Below are positions 1-5,966 of a stretch of 13,617 nucleotides of DNA, in pieces (within the stretch, counting starts at the first letter, position 1; each line of letters opens with the position of its first letter). Made by a program: the position numbers and the translations under genes. The stretch comes from a candidate division Zixibacteria bacterium DG_27 (GTDB lineage Bacteria; Zixibacteria; MSB-5A5; DG-27): positions 1 through 13,617 of the forward strand of contig LIZU01000010.1 of assembly GCA_001302725.1 (NCBI GenBank), in the 5' to 3' direction. The notes beneath the pieces were generated by a model. It did not search any database, was not told the origin of the DNA, and saw nothing but the letters and a program-made list of their open reading frames with translations.

Positions 1-585
1 GTCTTCATTAACGTCAAAAGAGAGGACGGTTCCGGGGTGGTTGAGCCGGGGAAGGAGTACGATGACCTTCGAGCTTTCATCAAAGAGAAGTTGTACACAG
101 TTGAAGATCCCGACACCGGCGAAAAGGTGATGGACAAGGTCTTCTATCGAGAGGAACTGTATCATGGCCCTTCCACCAAGTACGCCCCCGATGTGGTCTT
201 CATCGCCAAGAATTATGCTTTTCTGGGGAGACAGCACATAGGTTCCCCCAAGCCGGTGACCTCCTGGAGAGATCAGCCCACCGGCTTCCACCGTCCCAAC
301 GGGATTTTCATGGCCTACGGAAAGAACATCAAGAAGGGCTTTCAGCTCCCGAAAGCGGAGATGTGGGATATCGCCCCCACTATCCTCTACAGCTTCGGTT
401 TGGGTGTGCCCGAAGACATGGACGGGAGGCCTTTGTTGGGTTGCTTTCAACCGGATCATGTCGCCGCCAATCCGGTCAAGAAAGTGGATGCCTCCAAATA
501 CGAGGGGATATACGAGGAGGTCTACAGCGAAGAGGAGACGGAGGCCATAAAGGAGCGACTCAAGGGTTTAGGATACATCGAGTAG
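1..585 (+). CDS. AlkP-superfamily phosphohydrolase/nucleotide pyrophosphatase-like protein, C-terminal part
   Basis: The frame is open from base 1, so the gene begins upstream of the window; 194 C-terminal residues are present, ending at TAG. They match the end of type I phosphodiesterase/nucleotide pyrophosphatase-like members of the alkaline phosphatase superfamily. The visible family signature is GFHRPNGIFMAYG, whose His (bases 289-291) is the usual metal-ligand position, followed about 20 residues later by WDIAPTILYSFG and then VPEDMDGRPL. Such enzymes hydrolyse phosphodiester or phosphomonoester bonds with two metal ions. The nucleophile and the first metal ligands lie outside the window, so substrate and localisation cannot be judged. 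The next gene starts 49 bp downstream in the same direction and may be co-transcribed. The ATG-like codon at base 37 is internal, because the preceding residues (VFINVKREDG) already fit the family. Confidence 0.85.
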   Translation, partial: VFINVKREDGSGVVEPGKEYDDLRAFIKEKLYTVEDPDTGEKVMDKVFYREELYHGPSTKYAPDVVFIAKNYAFLGRQHIGSPKPVTSWRDQPTGFHRPNGIFMAYGKNIKKGFQLPKAEMWDIAPTILYSFGLGVPEDMDGRPLLGCFQPDHVAANPVKKVDASKYEGIYEEVYSEEETEAIKERLKGLGYIE

Positions 586-634
586 GCTTTCAGATAGAAA
601 AAACCTTCCACATTCAAAGGGAAGCATCCTCATT

Positions 635-1852
635 ATGAAGAAGATCATAGTCAACCTCCTCAAGGTCTTGGTGACGGTTCTGATTCTCTATCTTATCTTC
701 AAGAAATTCCAGATCGGCTGGACTGATGTCCGCAATGCTTTCACTCAAGGTAACCTCTGGTGGTTTGCGGCCTCCATTGGGACGCAACTGGTGGCGATCC
801 TTTTCTCCATCTTCAGGTGGACGACGCTTCTGAGAGCGCAGGCGCTGGCGGTACCCTTTCCCCATCTGGTGAGAACCTACATGGTGGGGAGGTTTCTAGG
901 AACCTTCACGCCCACCGGTCTGGGGCTGGAGGCTTACAAAGCTTATGATGTGGCCCGTTACACCCAAAAAGCTCCGGAGTCGGTGGCGGTGGTCCTGGTC
1001 GAGAAGGTCCTTACGATTCTGGCTTTGAGTTTCCTGGTAGTTTTAAGCCTCTTCTTTGTGCATCTATCGAAGCTGTTTCTGCTGATCTTTTTCGCCTTTT
1101 TCCTATTTCTTTTCTTGTTAGCTTTACTTCTGATTGTCAAAAGTGGGTGGCTGGAAGCTTTGCTAAGGTTCAACTTCCCGCTCAAGGGCAAGATTGAGAA
1201 ACCGGTGCGGGAGGCGGTTCAGGCCTTCGGTCGTTATCGGGAGAAGAGAGCCAGCCTTGCGATTGCGGTAATATGCGGAGTGATCGTCTATTTCGGGCTT
1301 TTCAGCACCTTCTACACTAACGGATTGGCGTTGCGAATCCCCAGCCCCACTGGTGGCCAACTCCATACGTTGCAGTTGACAAAGGAAACCAAGGAACTTC
1401 TAGTCCGAAATCAGATCGAATTCATCGAGCGCGGAGAAACTACTGACGCCAATGAAGTGGTTACTGGTCAGTCCGGGGGTGAAATAGGAGAGGTGTACCT
1501 TTCTTCCGAGGAGATGCAATTTCTGACGAAGGCCGGAATCGAGCTTACCACAGCTACCTCTGAATTCCACCGGAAAGGGGTTTCGCTCTTCGATGTTTAC
1601 AAGGTTGGCCCGCTGACTCAGATTGCGACCATGATTCCCCTTTCGATCGCAGGGATCGGCCTGCGGGAGGGAGCCTTCGTGGGGCTTCTGCGTTCCGCCA
1701 ACATCTGGGTGGGGCCCAAGACTGTTCTGGCGGCGACGATGTGGTATTTTGTGAGCATCTCCATCAACATAATCGGCGCCATTATCTTCCTGACAAGAAG
1801 GACCGATTACCAGAAGATGCTCGCGGAAAGAAAAGCAGAGATAATGAGATAA
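635..1852 (+). CDS. Flippase-like integral membrane protein (LPG_synthase_TM/UPF0104 family) with a soluble insertion
   Basis: This 405-residue polytopic membrane protein resembles the MprF flippase-like domain family (PF03706, from memory). Hydrophobic segments lie near residues 5-22, 42-60, 118-168 (at least two helices), 207-228, 324-355 and 367-387. Family motifs are FTPTGLGLEAYKAY (91-104) and SIAGIGLREGAF (337-348). It lacks the aminoacyl-transferase domain of true MprF, so the substrate is unknown; relatives move or position lipids in the inner membrane. The oddity is length: usual members have about 300-340 residues, and here a hydrophilic block at about 236-314 separates LALRI from GVSLFDVYKVGP, which would normally be almost adjacent. 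The ATG start has only a weak, distant AAAGGG (617-621) upstream. It follows the AlkP-family gene by 49 bp. Confidence 0.85.
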   Translation: MKKIIVNLLKVLVTVLILYLIFKKFQIGWTDVRNAFTQGNLWWFAASIGTQLVAILFSIFRWTTLLRAQALAVPFPHLVRTYMVGRFLGTFTPTGLGLEAYKAYDVARYTQKAPESVAVVLVEKVLTILALSFLVVLSLFFVHLSKLFLLIFFAFFLFLFLLALLLIVKSGWLEALLRFNFPLKGKIEKPVREAVQAFGRYREKRASLAIAVICGVIVYFGLFSTFYTNGLALRIPSPTGGQLHTLQLTKETKELLVRNQIEFIERGETTDANEVVTGQSGGEIGEVYLSSEEMQFLTKAGIELTTATSEFHRKGVSLFDVYKVGPLTQIATMIPLSIAGIGLREGAFVGLLRSANIWVGPKTVLAATMWYFVSISINIIGAIIFLTRRTDYQKMLAERKAEIMR

Positions 1853-1889
1853 AGTGAGAGTCTGAAGTCCCGCTCTTGCCCGACGTGAT

Positions 1890-1931
1890 TGGTGAATAAT
1901 AAATGGTGAATAGCAGATGGCGACTGATGAG
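1890..1931. repeat. Degenerate 14-bp (2 x 7) tandem repeat, TGGTGAA type
   Basis: Three units in 14-bp register, TGGTGAATAATAAA, TGGTGAATAGCAGA and TGGCGACTGATGAG, start 38 bp after the flippase-like gene. The first two share their first 8 bases exactly; the third is diverged. The same 7/14-bp period reappears in the ACAGGGA arrays further on. Confidence 0.5.
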
Positions 1932-1984
1932 CATTAACCTGTAAATGGTATTCAGCAGTCAGTGAGGAGTGTACTCTCGCTCAA

Positions 1985-2075
1985 CCGTAGGGCGGCGAAT
2001 TTATCGCCGCCTTTCTTGGTATGAACCAACTTGGGTCGGCCATACGCTTCACGAGATGAATTCCGACCCCTACGG
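1985..2075. repeat. 91-bp inverted-repeat element folding into a four-way, cloverleaf-like structure
   Basis: The ends are a perfect 8-bp inverted repeat, CCGTAGGG (1985-1992) and CCCTACGG (2068-2075). Inside lie three further perfect stems: GGCGGCGA/TCGCCGCC (1991-1998/2004-2011, loop ATTTA), TTGGT/ACCAA (2016-2020/2025-2029, 4-nt loop) and GGGTCGG/CCGACCC (2033-2039/2063-2069). The outer stem and the two large stems share two bases each, so they partly compete. No reading frame here looks real. The layout suggests a small non-autonomous repeat (REP- or MITE-like) or a structured RNA. No target-site duplication is evident at the ends. Confidence 0.6.
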
Positions 2076-2091
2076 ATTGTTTTTCAACGAA

Positions 2092-2155
2092 ACAGGTTAC
2101 AGGGGACAGGGAAAAGAGAACAGGGAAAAGAGAAAGCGAAAGCGAAAGCGAAAGC
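2092..2155. repeat. Short tandem repeats: ACAGGGA-type heptamers followed by four GAAAGC hexamers
   Basis: In heptamer register from 2092 the units are ACAGGTT, ACAGGGG, ACAGGGA, AAAGAGA, ACAGGGA, AAAGAGA, making an exact 14-bp duplication at 2106-2133. Overlapping its end are four perfect GAAAGC hexamers (2132-2155). The array starts 17 bp after the 91-bp inverted-repeat element and shares the ACAGGGA unit with the larger array at 2898-2982. Confidence 0.75.
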
Positions 2156-2236
2156 TCCTCCAGCCCCTCAAAAACCTTCAGAAAATCGTTGACAGAAGGG
2201 GCAGTACCTGGTAATTTGAGATTGAAGTCTTTGATG

Positions 2237-2289
2237 GCAGTTCTGGTTCCCGTAGGAACTGCACAGTCGGAGTGACCGACTTCCACGGG
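2237..2289. repeat. Cluster of two hairpins upstream of the small secreted protein gene
   Basis: Perfect stems are GCAGTTC/GAACTGC (2237-2243/2256-2262), with alternative inner pairing GTTCC/GGAAC, and AGTCGG/CCGACT (2265-2270/2276-2281, loop AGTGA). An outer CCCGT/ACGGG pairing (2249-2253/2285-2289) can enclose the second hairpin and competes with the first. It may be another structured repeat, or part of the 5' leader of the gene at 2397. No known riboswitch consensus was recognised. Confidence 0.45.
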
Positions 2290-2379
2290 GGTATATTTAA
2301 CATCTTCATCAGCTCTCTGGATCTTCTCAGAAAGAGCCGTTCACCGAAGAGTAGATCTCTTGACCTCCAAGAATCTGAA

Positions 2380-2386
2380 AGGAGGT
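2380..2386 (+). promoter_or_regulatory. Strong ribosome binding site that fixes the start at 2397
   Basis: AGGAGGT at 2380-2386 lies 10 nt before ATG 2397. The in-frame GTG at 2385 overlaps this site, so it is not a usable start; the first four codons of the longer frame should be dropped. Confidence 0.8.
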
Positions 2387-2396
2387 GAGACAACAG

Positions 2397-2801
2397 ATGC
2401 TTATCCAAAAACATAGATGGCTGCTTCTTTTAACTTCGGTGGTTCTGTTCTCTCTGGGCTCGGCTCCAGTGGTCAAGGCCCACGTGGAGATGGTGGTTGA
2501 CCCAAATTCCATTTACATTCCACCTGGTGGGGAGGTCAACTTCACCCTCACGATCACCAATCACGATCCGGTCTCGTATCGTTGCCGGCTGGCTGCAGAG
2601 CTGTGGACACCGGATGGCCGGACGATTCACTATTCAGACAGGGACTTCACGCTGAGGCCCCATCAGAGTATCAGCCGTGAGGTCAGCCGCACGGCGCCGT
2701 ACGGTGCCCCCCTGGGGGTATACGAGCTCTGGTTCCATCTCTACGATAGCGATACCGGACAGCTGCTGGCCACAACTCATGCCCGCCTCCTTATTGGGTG
2801 A
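2397..2801 (+). CDS. Small secreted beta-sandwich-like protein, function unknown
   Basis: From ATG 2397 the product has 134 residues. An N-terminal signal peptide is clear: basic MLIQKHRW, hydrophobic LLLLTSVVLFSLGSA, then a likely cleavage after VKA before HVEM. The mature part, about 106 residues, has alternating hydrophobic strands and a pattern typical of Ig-like or CARDB-like bacterial domains: YIPPGGEVNFTLTITNHD, then GVYELWFHLYDSDTGQLL. No catalytic motif, lipobox, cysteine pair or membrane anchor is visible apart from one mature Cys. It stands alone, with a likely terminator 40 bp downstream and structured repeats upstream. I recognise a fold type rather than a family; adhesive, accessory or periplasmic binding roles are all possible. 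Confidence 0.75.
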   Translation: MLIQKHRWLLLLTSVVLFSLGSAPVVKAHVEMVVDPNSIYIPPGGEVNFTLTITNHDPVSYRCRLAAELWTPDGRTIHYSDRDFTLRPHQSISREVSRTAPYGAPLGVYELWFHLYDSDTGQLLATTHARLLIG

Positions 2802-2840
2802 CTGCTTGTGTAGCTCTGAGTTTCAGGGCAAGTTTAGACG

Positions 2841-2873
2841 GCCTCCTCACAGAAGTGAGGGAGGCTTTCTGTT
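2841..2873 (+). terminator. Likely intrinsic terminator after the small secreted protein gene
   Basis: GCCTCCTCAC (2841-2850) pairs with GTGAGGGAGGC (2855-2865) through an AGAA loop, with one unpaired G. TTTCTGTTT follows. It lies 40 bp after the stop codon at 2801. Confidence 0.7.
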
Positions 2874-2897
2874 TCCGCTGCTAGCAGGAGGCAAGAG

Positions 2898-2982
2898 ACA
2901 GGGAACAGGAAACAGGGGACAGGAAGCAGGAGACAGGGAACAGGGAACAGGGAACAGGGAACAGGGAACAGGGGAACAGGAG
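2898..2982. repeat. ACAGGGA heptamer tandem array, about 12 units
   Basis: Reading in 7-bp register from 2898 gives ACAGGGA, ACAGGAA, ACAGGGG, ACAGGAA, GCAGGAG, five perfect ACAGGGA units (2933-2967), ACAGGGG, a 1-nt slip, and ACAGGAG. Translating it gives low-complexity NREQGTG-like or SLFPVPC-like peptides that are not genuine. It lies in the gene-free stretch 2802-3149, which otherwise holds the terminator and nothing else I can identify. Confidence 0.9.
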
Positions 2983-3149
2983 CGCCGCAAAAAGGGTAGC
3001 CCAGAGGCCTCTGCCACTGGGTTTCTTGGAAACCTGAAGGCCATACGGCTCGTATGAGTTTCCGCTACAGTCATTGGTGGGTGTTGGATAAGGCGTCCGA
3101 TACCAATAGCATTATGCACATTGAGCGGTTTAGGCCACTCTGTGGTCGA

Positions 3150-3530
3150 TTAGTCGAAGGAGAAAATGGACGAGCCCCAGACCACTATCTGGCAGCTATC
3201 CTGAACTCCGAGGTTCAACAGATTCAAAGTCTCCTGCAAGGTCTCCCTCTCGGAGCTGGGTATGATGAGGTGCAGTTCCTTGGCCTCCCTGGCGAAGGCG
3301 ACGTACTCCTTCATGGAGGCGTCGCTCTGGATGTCCTCAGAGATTTTCGCCTCCCCCAGACACAGCTGCTCTTCGGAGTTATTTGCCACTATGTCCGGCA
3401 GGCAGCCTCCGATGAGCTTGGGGGCGGCGTATTGAGTTGAATTATTCACTGCGATGACGTCGTATCCCCGGAGGCGGAGCTCCACCAGAAGCTCTTCCTT
3501 CAACATCTCGTGAAAGAAAGCCGGATCCAT
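3150..3530 (-). CDS. Small PD-(D/E)XK nuclease-like protein
   Basis: The product has 126 residues, starting at ATG 3530 and ending at TAA. It shows the core of the PD-(D/E)XK restriction-endonuclease-like fold: an N-terminal helix with acidic residues (Glu8, Glu12, Glu13), a strand around YDVIAV, then PD at 45-46 (GGCLPDIVAN) and EAK at 60-62 (LCLGEAKIS). Asp46, Glu60 and Lys62 would form the metal-binding active site, at a spacing normal for the fold. Helix KEYVAFAREAK and strand LHLIIPSS follow. No second domain, methylase or toxin-antitoxin partner is adjacent. It lies 107 bp downstream of, and in the same direction as, the UDP-glucuronate decarboxylase gene. No good ribosome binding site is visible. 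The exact family is not recognised; DNA repair, restriction remnant or a genomic-island nuclease remain open. Confidence 0.65.
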   Translation of the reverse strand: MDPAFFHEMLKEELLVELRLRGYDVIAVNNSTQYAAPKLIGGCLPDIVANNSEEQLCLGEAKISEDIQSDASMKEYVAFAREAKELHLIIPSSERETLQETLNLLNLGVQDSCQIVVWGSSIFSFD

Positions 3531-3637
3531 GGTTCTGAGCCTGATTTAACTGACAATGATAGTTTCGGCGAGAACTTGGCTGCCTTAACGGAAGGCGGCG
3601 AGAAGGGGGATTGATCGGAAGGGCCCTTGACGTTGAT

Positions 3638-4573
3638 TTAACCTTTTCTTCCCCCTCTGAAATATTCTATAGTTGTCTTTAGCCCCGCCTCCAACTCCAC
3701 CTTCGGTTCCCAGTTCAGAAGCACCCTGGCCTTGGAGATGTCCGGCCTTCTCTTTTTAGGGTCATCTTGAGGCAGAGGTCTATAAGCCGTCTTGCTTTTG
3801 CTGCCGGTCAACTCGATAATCTTCTGCGCCAGCTCAGCTATGGTCCTCTCGGAGGGATTGCCCAGATTGACGGGGGTGTGGATCTGGGCCCCCATGAGCC
3901 GATAGATGCCCTCAATCAGGTCGGAGACATAGCAGAAGGAACGGGTTTGCTTGCCATCTCCGAAAATGGTTATCTCTTCACCCTGGAGCGCCTGGTTTAT
4001 GAAGGTGGGAATGACCCGACCGTCGTGTCTGCGCATTCTGGGGCCGTAGGTGTTGAAAATGCGGGCAATGCGGGTGTCAATCCCGTGGTGGCGGTGGTAA
4101 GCCGTGGAAAGAGCCTCCGCAAACCTCTTGGACTCGTCGTAGCAGGATCTTGGCCCGATGGGGTTCACATTTCCCCAGTATTCTTCCACCTGAGGATTGA
4201 CCAGGGGATCTCCGTAAACCTCGGAGGTGGAGGCCAGCAGGAACTTCGCTTTTTTGGCTTTTGCCACCCCCAAGGCCTTGTGAGTTCCCAACCCCCCGAC
4301 CTTGAGCGTCTGAATCGGCAGCTGCATGTAGTCGATGGGACTGGCGGGGCTGGCGAAGTGCAAGACGTAGTCGACGGCCCCGTCGATAAAGACATACTCG
4401 GTGACGTCGTGTTTTATGAAGTGGAAGTTCCCCCGGTCTGCCAGAGAGGCAATGTTTTCGACGCTGCCGGTGATCAGATTGTCCAGACAGATGACCTCGT
4501 GCTCTTGGCGCAACAGATACTCACAGAGGTGGGAACCCAAGAAACCTGCCCCTCCAGTGACCAGAATTCTCAT
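3638..4573 (-). CDS. UDP-glucuronate decarboxylase (UDP-xylose synthase), SDR family
   Basis: This enzyme converts UDP-glucuronate to UDP-xylose with NAD in the cytoplasm, supplying xylosyl (or via epimerisation arabinosyl) units for surface glycans. From the internal ATG at 4573 it has 311 residues, the normal length for bacterial members. The Rossmann motif is TGGAGFLGSH (6-15). The active site shows STSEVYG (115-121), with Glu118 at the position used in decarboxylation, and YDESK (145-149) as the SDR YxxxK. RIFNTYGPRM (171-180) and RSFCYVSDLI (211-220) are typical of UXS and related nucleotide-sugar decarboxylases. The ATG at 4627 gives 18 extra residues but lies upstream of the predicted -10 box, so 4573 is preferred. 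The gene is divergent from the sugar transferase at 4920. A dTDP-glucose dehydratase is less likely because of the decarboxylase-like motifs. Confidence 0.9.
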   Translation of the reverse strand: MRILVTGGAGFLGSHLCEYLLRQEHEVICLDNLITGSVENIASLADRGNFHFIKHDVTEYVFIDGAVDYVLHFASPASPIDYMQLPIQTLKVGGLGTHKALGVAKAKKAKFLLASTSEVYGDPLVNPQVEEYWGNVNPIGPRSCYDESKRFAEALSTAYHRHHGIDTRIARIFNTYGPRMRRHDGRVIPTFINQALQGEEITIFGDGKQTRSFCYVSDLIEGIYRLMGAQIHTPVNLGNPSERTIAELAQKIIELTGSKSKTAYRPLPQDDPKKRRPDISKARVLLNWEPKVELEAGLKTTIEYFRGGRKG

Positions 4574-4609
4574 AAAAGCCTTGACAAAGTTGACATCCGC
4601 TTTTATCTT

Positions 4610-4637
4610 AATATAGCAAATTCTCAACGCCGGTCAA
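4610..4637 (-). promoter_or_regulatory. Sigma-70-type promoter for the UDP-glucuronate decarboxylase gene
   Basis: On the minus strand TTGACC (4637-4632) is separated by 16 bp from TATATT (4615-4610). The implied transcript starts near 4603 and gives a leader of about 30 nt to ATG 4573, with AAGG just upstream of the start. Confidence 0.6.
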
Positions 4638-4908
4638 GTTCCCCAAACGAGGACCCCATGGCCGGCGAATCAACTGGTCGTAAGCCACAGCTGTAACATC
4701 CTGCAGCGGCTTGCAATCGGAGTTTGTTTATGACGTTCTGTTTAAAACTCTTTCAGGGATTTCTTCTGGCGTTTTTGCTGGTGGCTTAAGCTTTTACAAG
4801 CAGACATTACTCTAAATTGACATTATTGCTGGAGCGTTTTGCTCATCGGTATGAGGCTTGCTCTTTCGCATGGGGAACCATTGGGAGTCGAGGAGGTTGA
4901 CTCCACTT

Positions 4909-4913
4909 AGGAG
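4909..4913 (+). promoter_or_regulatory. Ribosome binding site of the sugar transferase gene
   Basis: AGGAG at 4909-4913 is 6 nt before ATG 4920. A second AGGAGG (4891-4896) sits in the loop of the inverted repeat GGAGTC/GACTCC (4884-4889/4899-4904) just upstream. The 4628-4919 gap also holds a TTGACA (4817-4822) with no good -10 partner. Confidence 0.6.
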
Positions 4914-4919
4914 AGAACC

Positions 4920-5663
4920 ATGGCGATCCCCAGAGTGATAAACGGCGCCTTCGCCTACGAAGACAACGGCGAGGAAATCCTCACGGTAGTTACTGAAGAG
5001 GGGATGGTGGTCTTCCGCAAGGGACGGCTGCTGCTCTCCCTCTACTGGCTGGTCAAAAGGGTTTTCGACACTCTGTTCTCTGCTCTGGTGCTTCTGCTCC
5101 TCTCCCCACTTCTCCTTTTGGTGGCGATCTTAGTGAAGCTGGATTCCAGAGGTCCGGTGATTTTCAGACAGCAAAGGATTGGTCAGGACCGTCGCAATGG
5201 AAACAGTGTGCGGTTCAACGGCACCGACCGACGCCAAGTCAATCACAAGGGCAAGCCCTTTACCATCTGTAAGTTCAGGACCATGCGGGTGGATAGTCCC
5301 AAATACGCAACCACCCCTGATGAAGACACCGACCCCCGATTGACCCGGGTGGGGAGGGTTTTGCGCCGAACCTGTATTGACGAGCTACCTCAACTTCTCA
5401 ACGTCCTCAATGGGGATATGTCGTTTGTGGGTCCCAGGCCGGAGATGCCCTTCATTGTTCAAACGTACAACAGCCTCCACTGCCGGCGGCTGAAGGTCAA
5501 ACCGGGCCTGACTGGGCTGTGGCAGCTCAAGGGTTCAAGGAAGGTTCCCATTCACAAGAACCTCCACTACGATCTCCACTATATCAAGAAGCAATCGCCG
5601 TGGCTCGATTTCAAAATCATACTTCAGACCACGCTTTTCGCGCTCTCGCGTAAGAATTTGTAG
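4920..5663 (+). CDS. Undecaprenyl-phosphate sugar-phosphate transferase (monotopic phosphoglycosyl transferase)
   Basis: The 247-residue product belongs to the bacterial sugar transferase family (PF02397), which starts surface-glycan repeat synthesis by moving a sugar-1-phosphate from a UDP-sugar to undecaprenyl phosphate at the inner membrane. In order: a short N-terminal region (1-43); KRVFD (46-50) leading into a re-entrant hydrophobic helix (51-73) with the Ser62-Pro63 break; RGPVIFRQQRIG (77-88); KFRTMRVDS (118-126); the catalytic Asp-Glu in CIDELPQLLNVLNGDMS (152-168); VGPRPE; and the VKPGLTGLWQ motif. It lacks the N-terminal transmembrane and CoA-binding-like domains of long WbaP/WcaJ proteins, so it is the minimal form. 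A basic, hydrophilic loop at about 90-111 is typical of some members. It faces the UDP-xylose synthase gene across 346 bp, consistent with a glycan pathway. Sugar specificity cannot be read. Confidence 0.92.
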   Translation: MAIPRVINGAFAYEDNGEEILTVVTEEGMVVFRKGRLLLSLYWLVKRVFDTLFSALVLLLLSPLLLLVAILVKLDSRGPVIFRQQRIGQDRRNGNSVRFNGTDRRQVNHKGKPFTICKFRTMRVDSPKYATTPDEDTDPRLTRVGRVLRRTCIDELPQLLNVLNGDMSFVGPRPEMPFIVQTYNSLHCRRLKVKPGLTGLWQLKGSRKVPIHKNLHYDLHYIKKQSPWLDFKIILQTTLFALSRKNL

Positions 5664-5761
5664 ATCTCTTTCTTATCGAAGCCTATCCGGGCTCTATCCA
5701 AACCTCAATTGTGTTCCCATTTCTTCTGCCCTGGTGAAACGCAGGAAACTCCTCGGTAGAT

Positions 5762-5794
5762 TCTCTCGAAGTTGTCGGGCAGAGATAGTTTTTT
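5762..5794 (+). terminator. Possible weak intrinsic terminator after the sugar transferase gene
   Basis: TCTCTCGA pairs with TCG...AGAGA (5762-5769 with 5775-5777 and 5781-5785, bulge GGC), followed by TAG and six T (5789-5794). A larger CTGCCC/GGGCAG pairing (5726-5731/5777-5782) can compete. The imperfect stem makes this a low-confidence call. Confidence 0.3.
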
Positions 5795-5868
5795 CACAAC
5801 CGTGGGATTTGGAGGTGATAAGTGCAGTCGGAGGTCACACCGGGTAATCTGCTGGTGGGACAGTGGAA

Positions 5869-5940
5869 GGCTGAAGCTCTCGGAAGTCGTCCGGTAGGAT
5901 CCGTATGAATGCGACTTTCCGCTATATCCAGACTTCAGCC
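5869..5940. repeat. Long imperfect inverted repeat in the 5664-5966 intergenic stretch
   Basis: GGCTGAAGCTCT (5869-5880) pairs with AGACTTCAGCC (5930-5940) with one bulge, including a perfect 8-bp core. Directly inside, CGGAAGTCG (5881-5889) pairs with CGACTTTCCG (5912-5921), also with one bulge. Eight bases (5922-5929) are unpaired on one side. There is no T-run on either strand. It lies 26 bp beyond the stop codon of the minus-strand gene at 5967, so it may end or stabilise that transcript. The rest of the stretch holds no gene I trust. Confidence 0.55.
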
Positions 5941-5966
5941 CCGATCGACTCTATCAGTCTGTGCGG

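Noticed and set aside
2898..2982. CRISPR-like repeat array
   Set aside because: Units are 7 bp and directly abutting, with no spacers and no cas genes nearby.
2677..3057. Plus-strand frame running through the heptamer array
   Set aside because: It overlaps a real gene in another frame, and its NREQGTG-like tail is translated tandem repeat.
2847..3119. Minus-strand frame with SLFPVPC-like repeats
   Set aside because: This peptide arises from the ACAGGGA array read backwards; it is a typical spurious product of heptamer repeats.
4574..4627. Upstream start of the UDP-glucuronate decarboxylase
   Set aside because: ATG 4627 lies upstream of the predicted transcription start, and the family starts at MRILVTGG.
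3767..4696. Long plus-strand frame opposite the UDP-glucuronate decarboxylase gene
   Set aside because: It is antisense to a gene with full SDR active-site motifs, has no ribosome binding site, and reads as low-information Gly/Val-rich sequence.
5664..5960. Riboswitch (for example GEMM c-di-GMP type) in the intergenic stretch
   Set aside because: Some GGTGAAACGCAGG-like text is present, but the conserved core and the paired tetraloop-receptor layout could not be matched.
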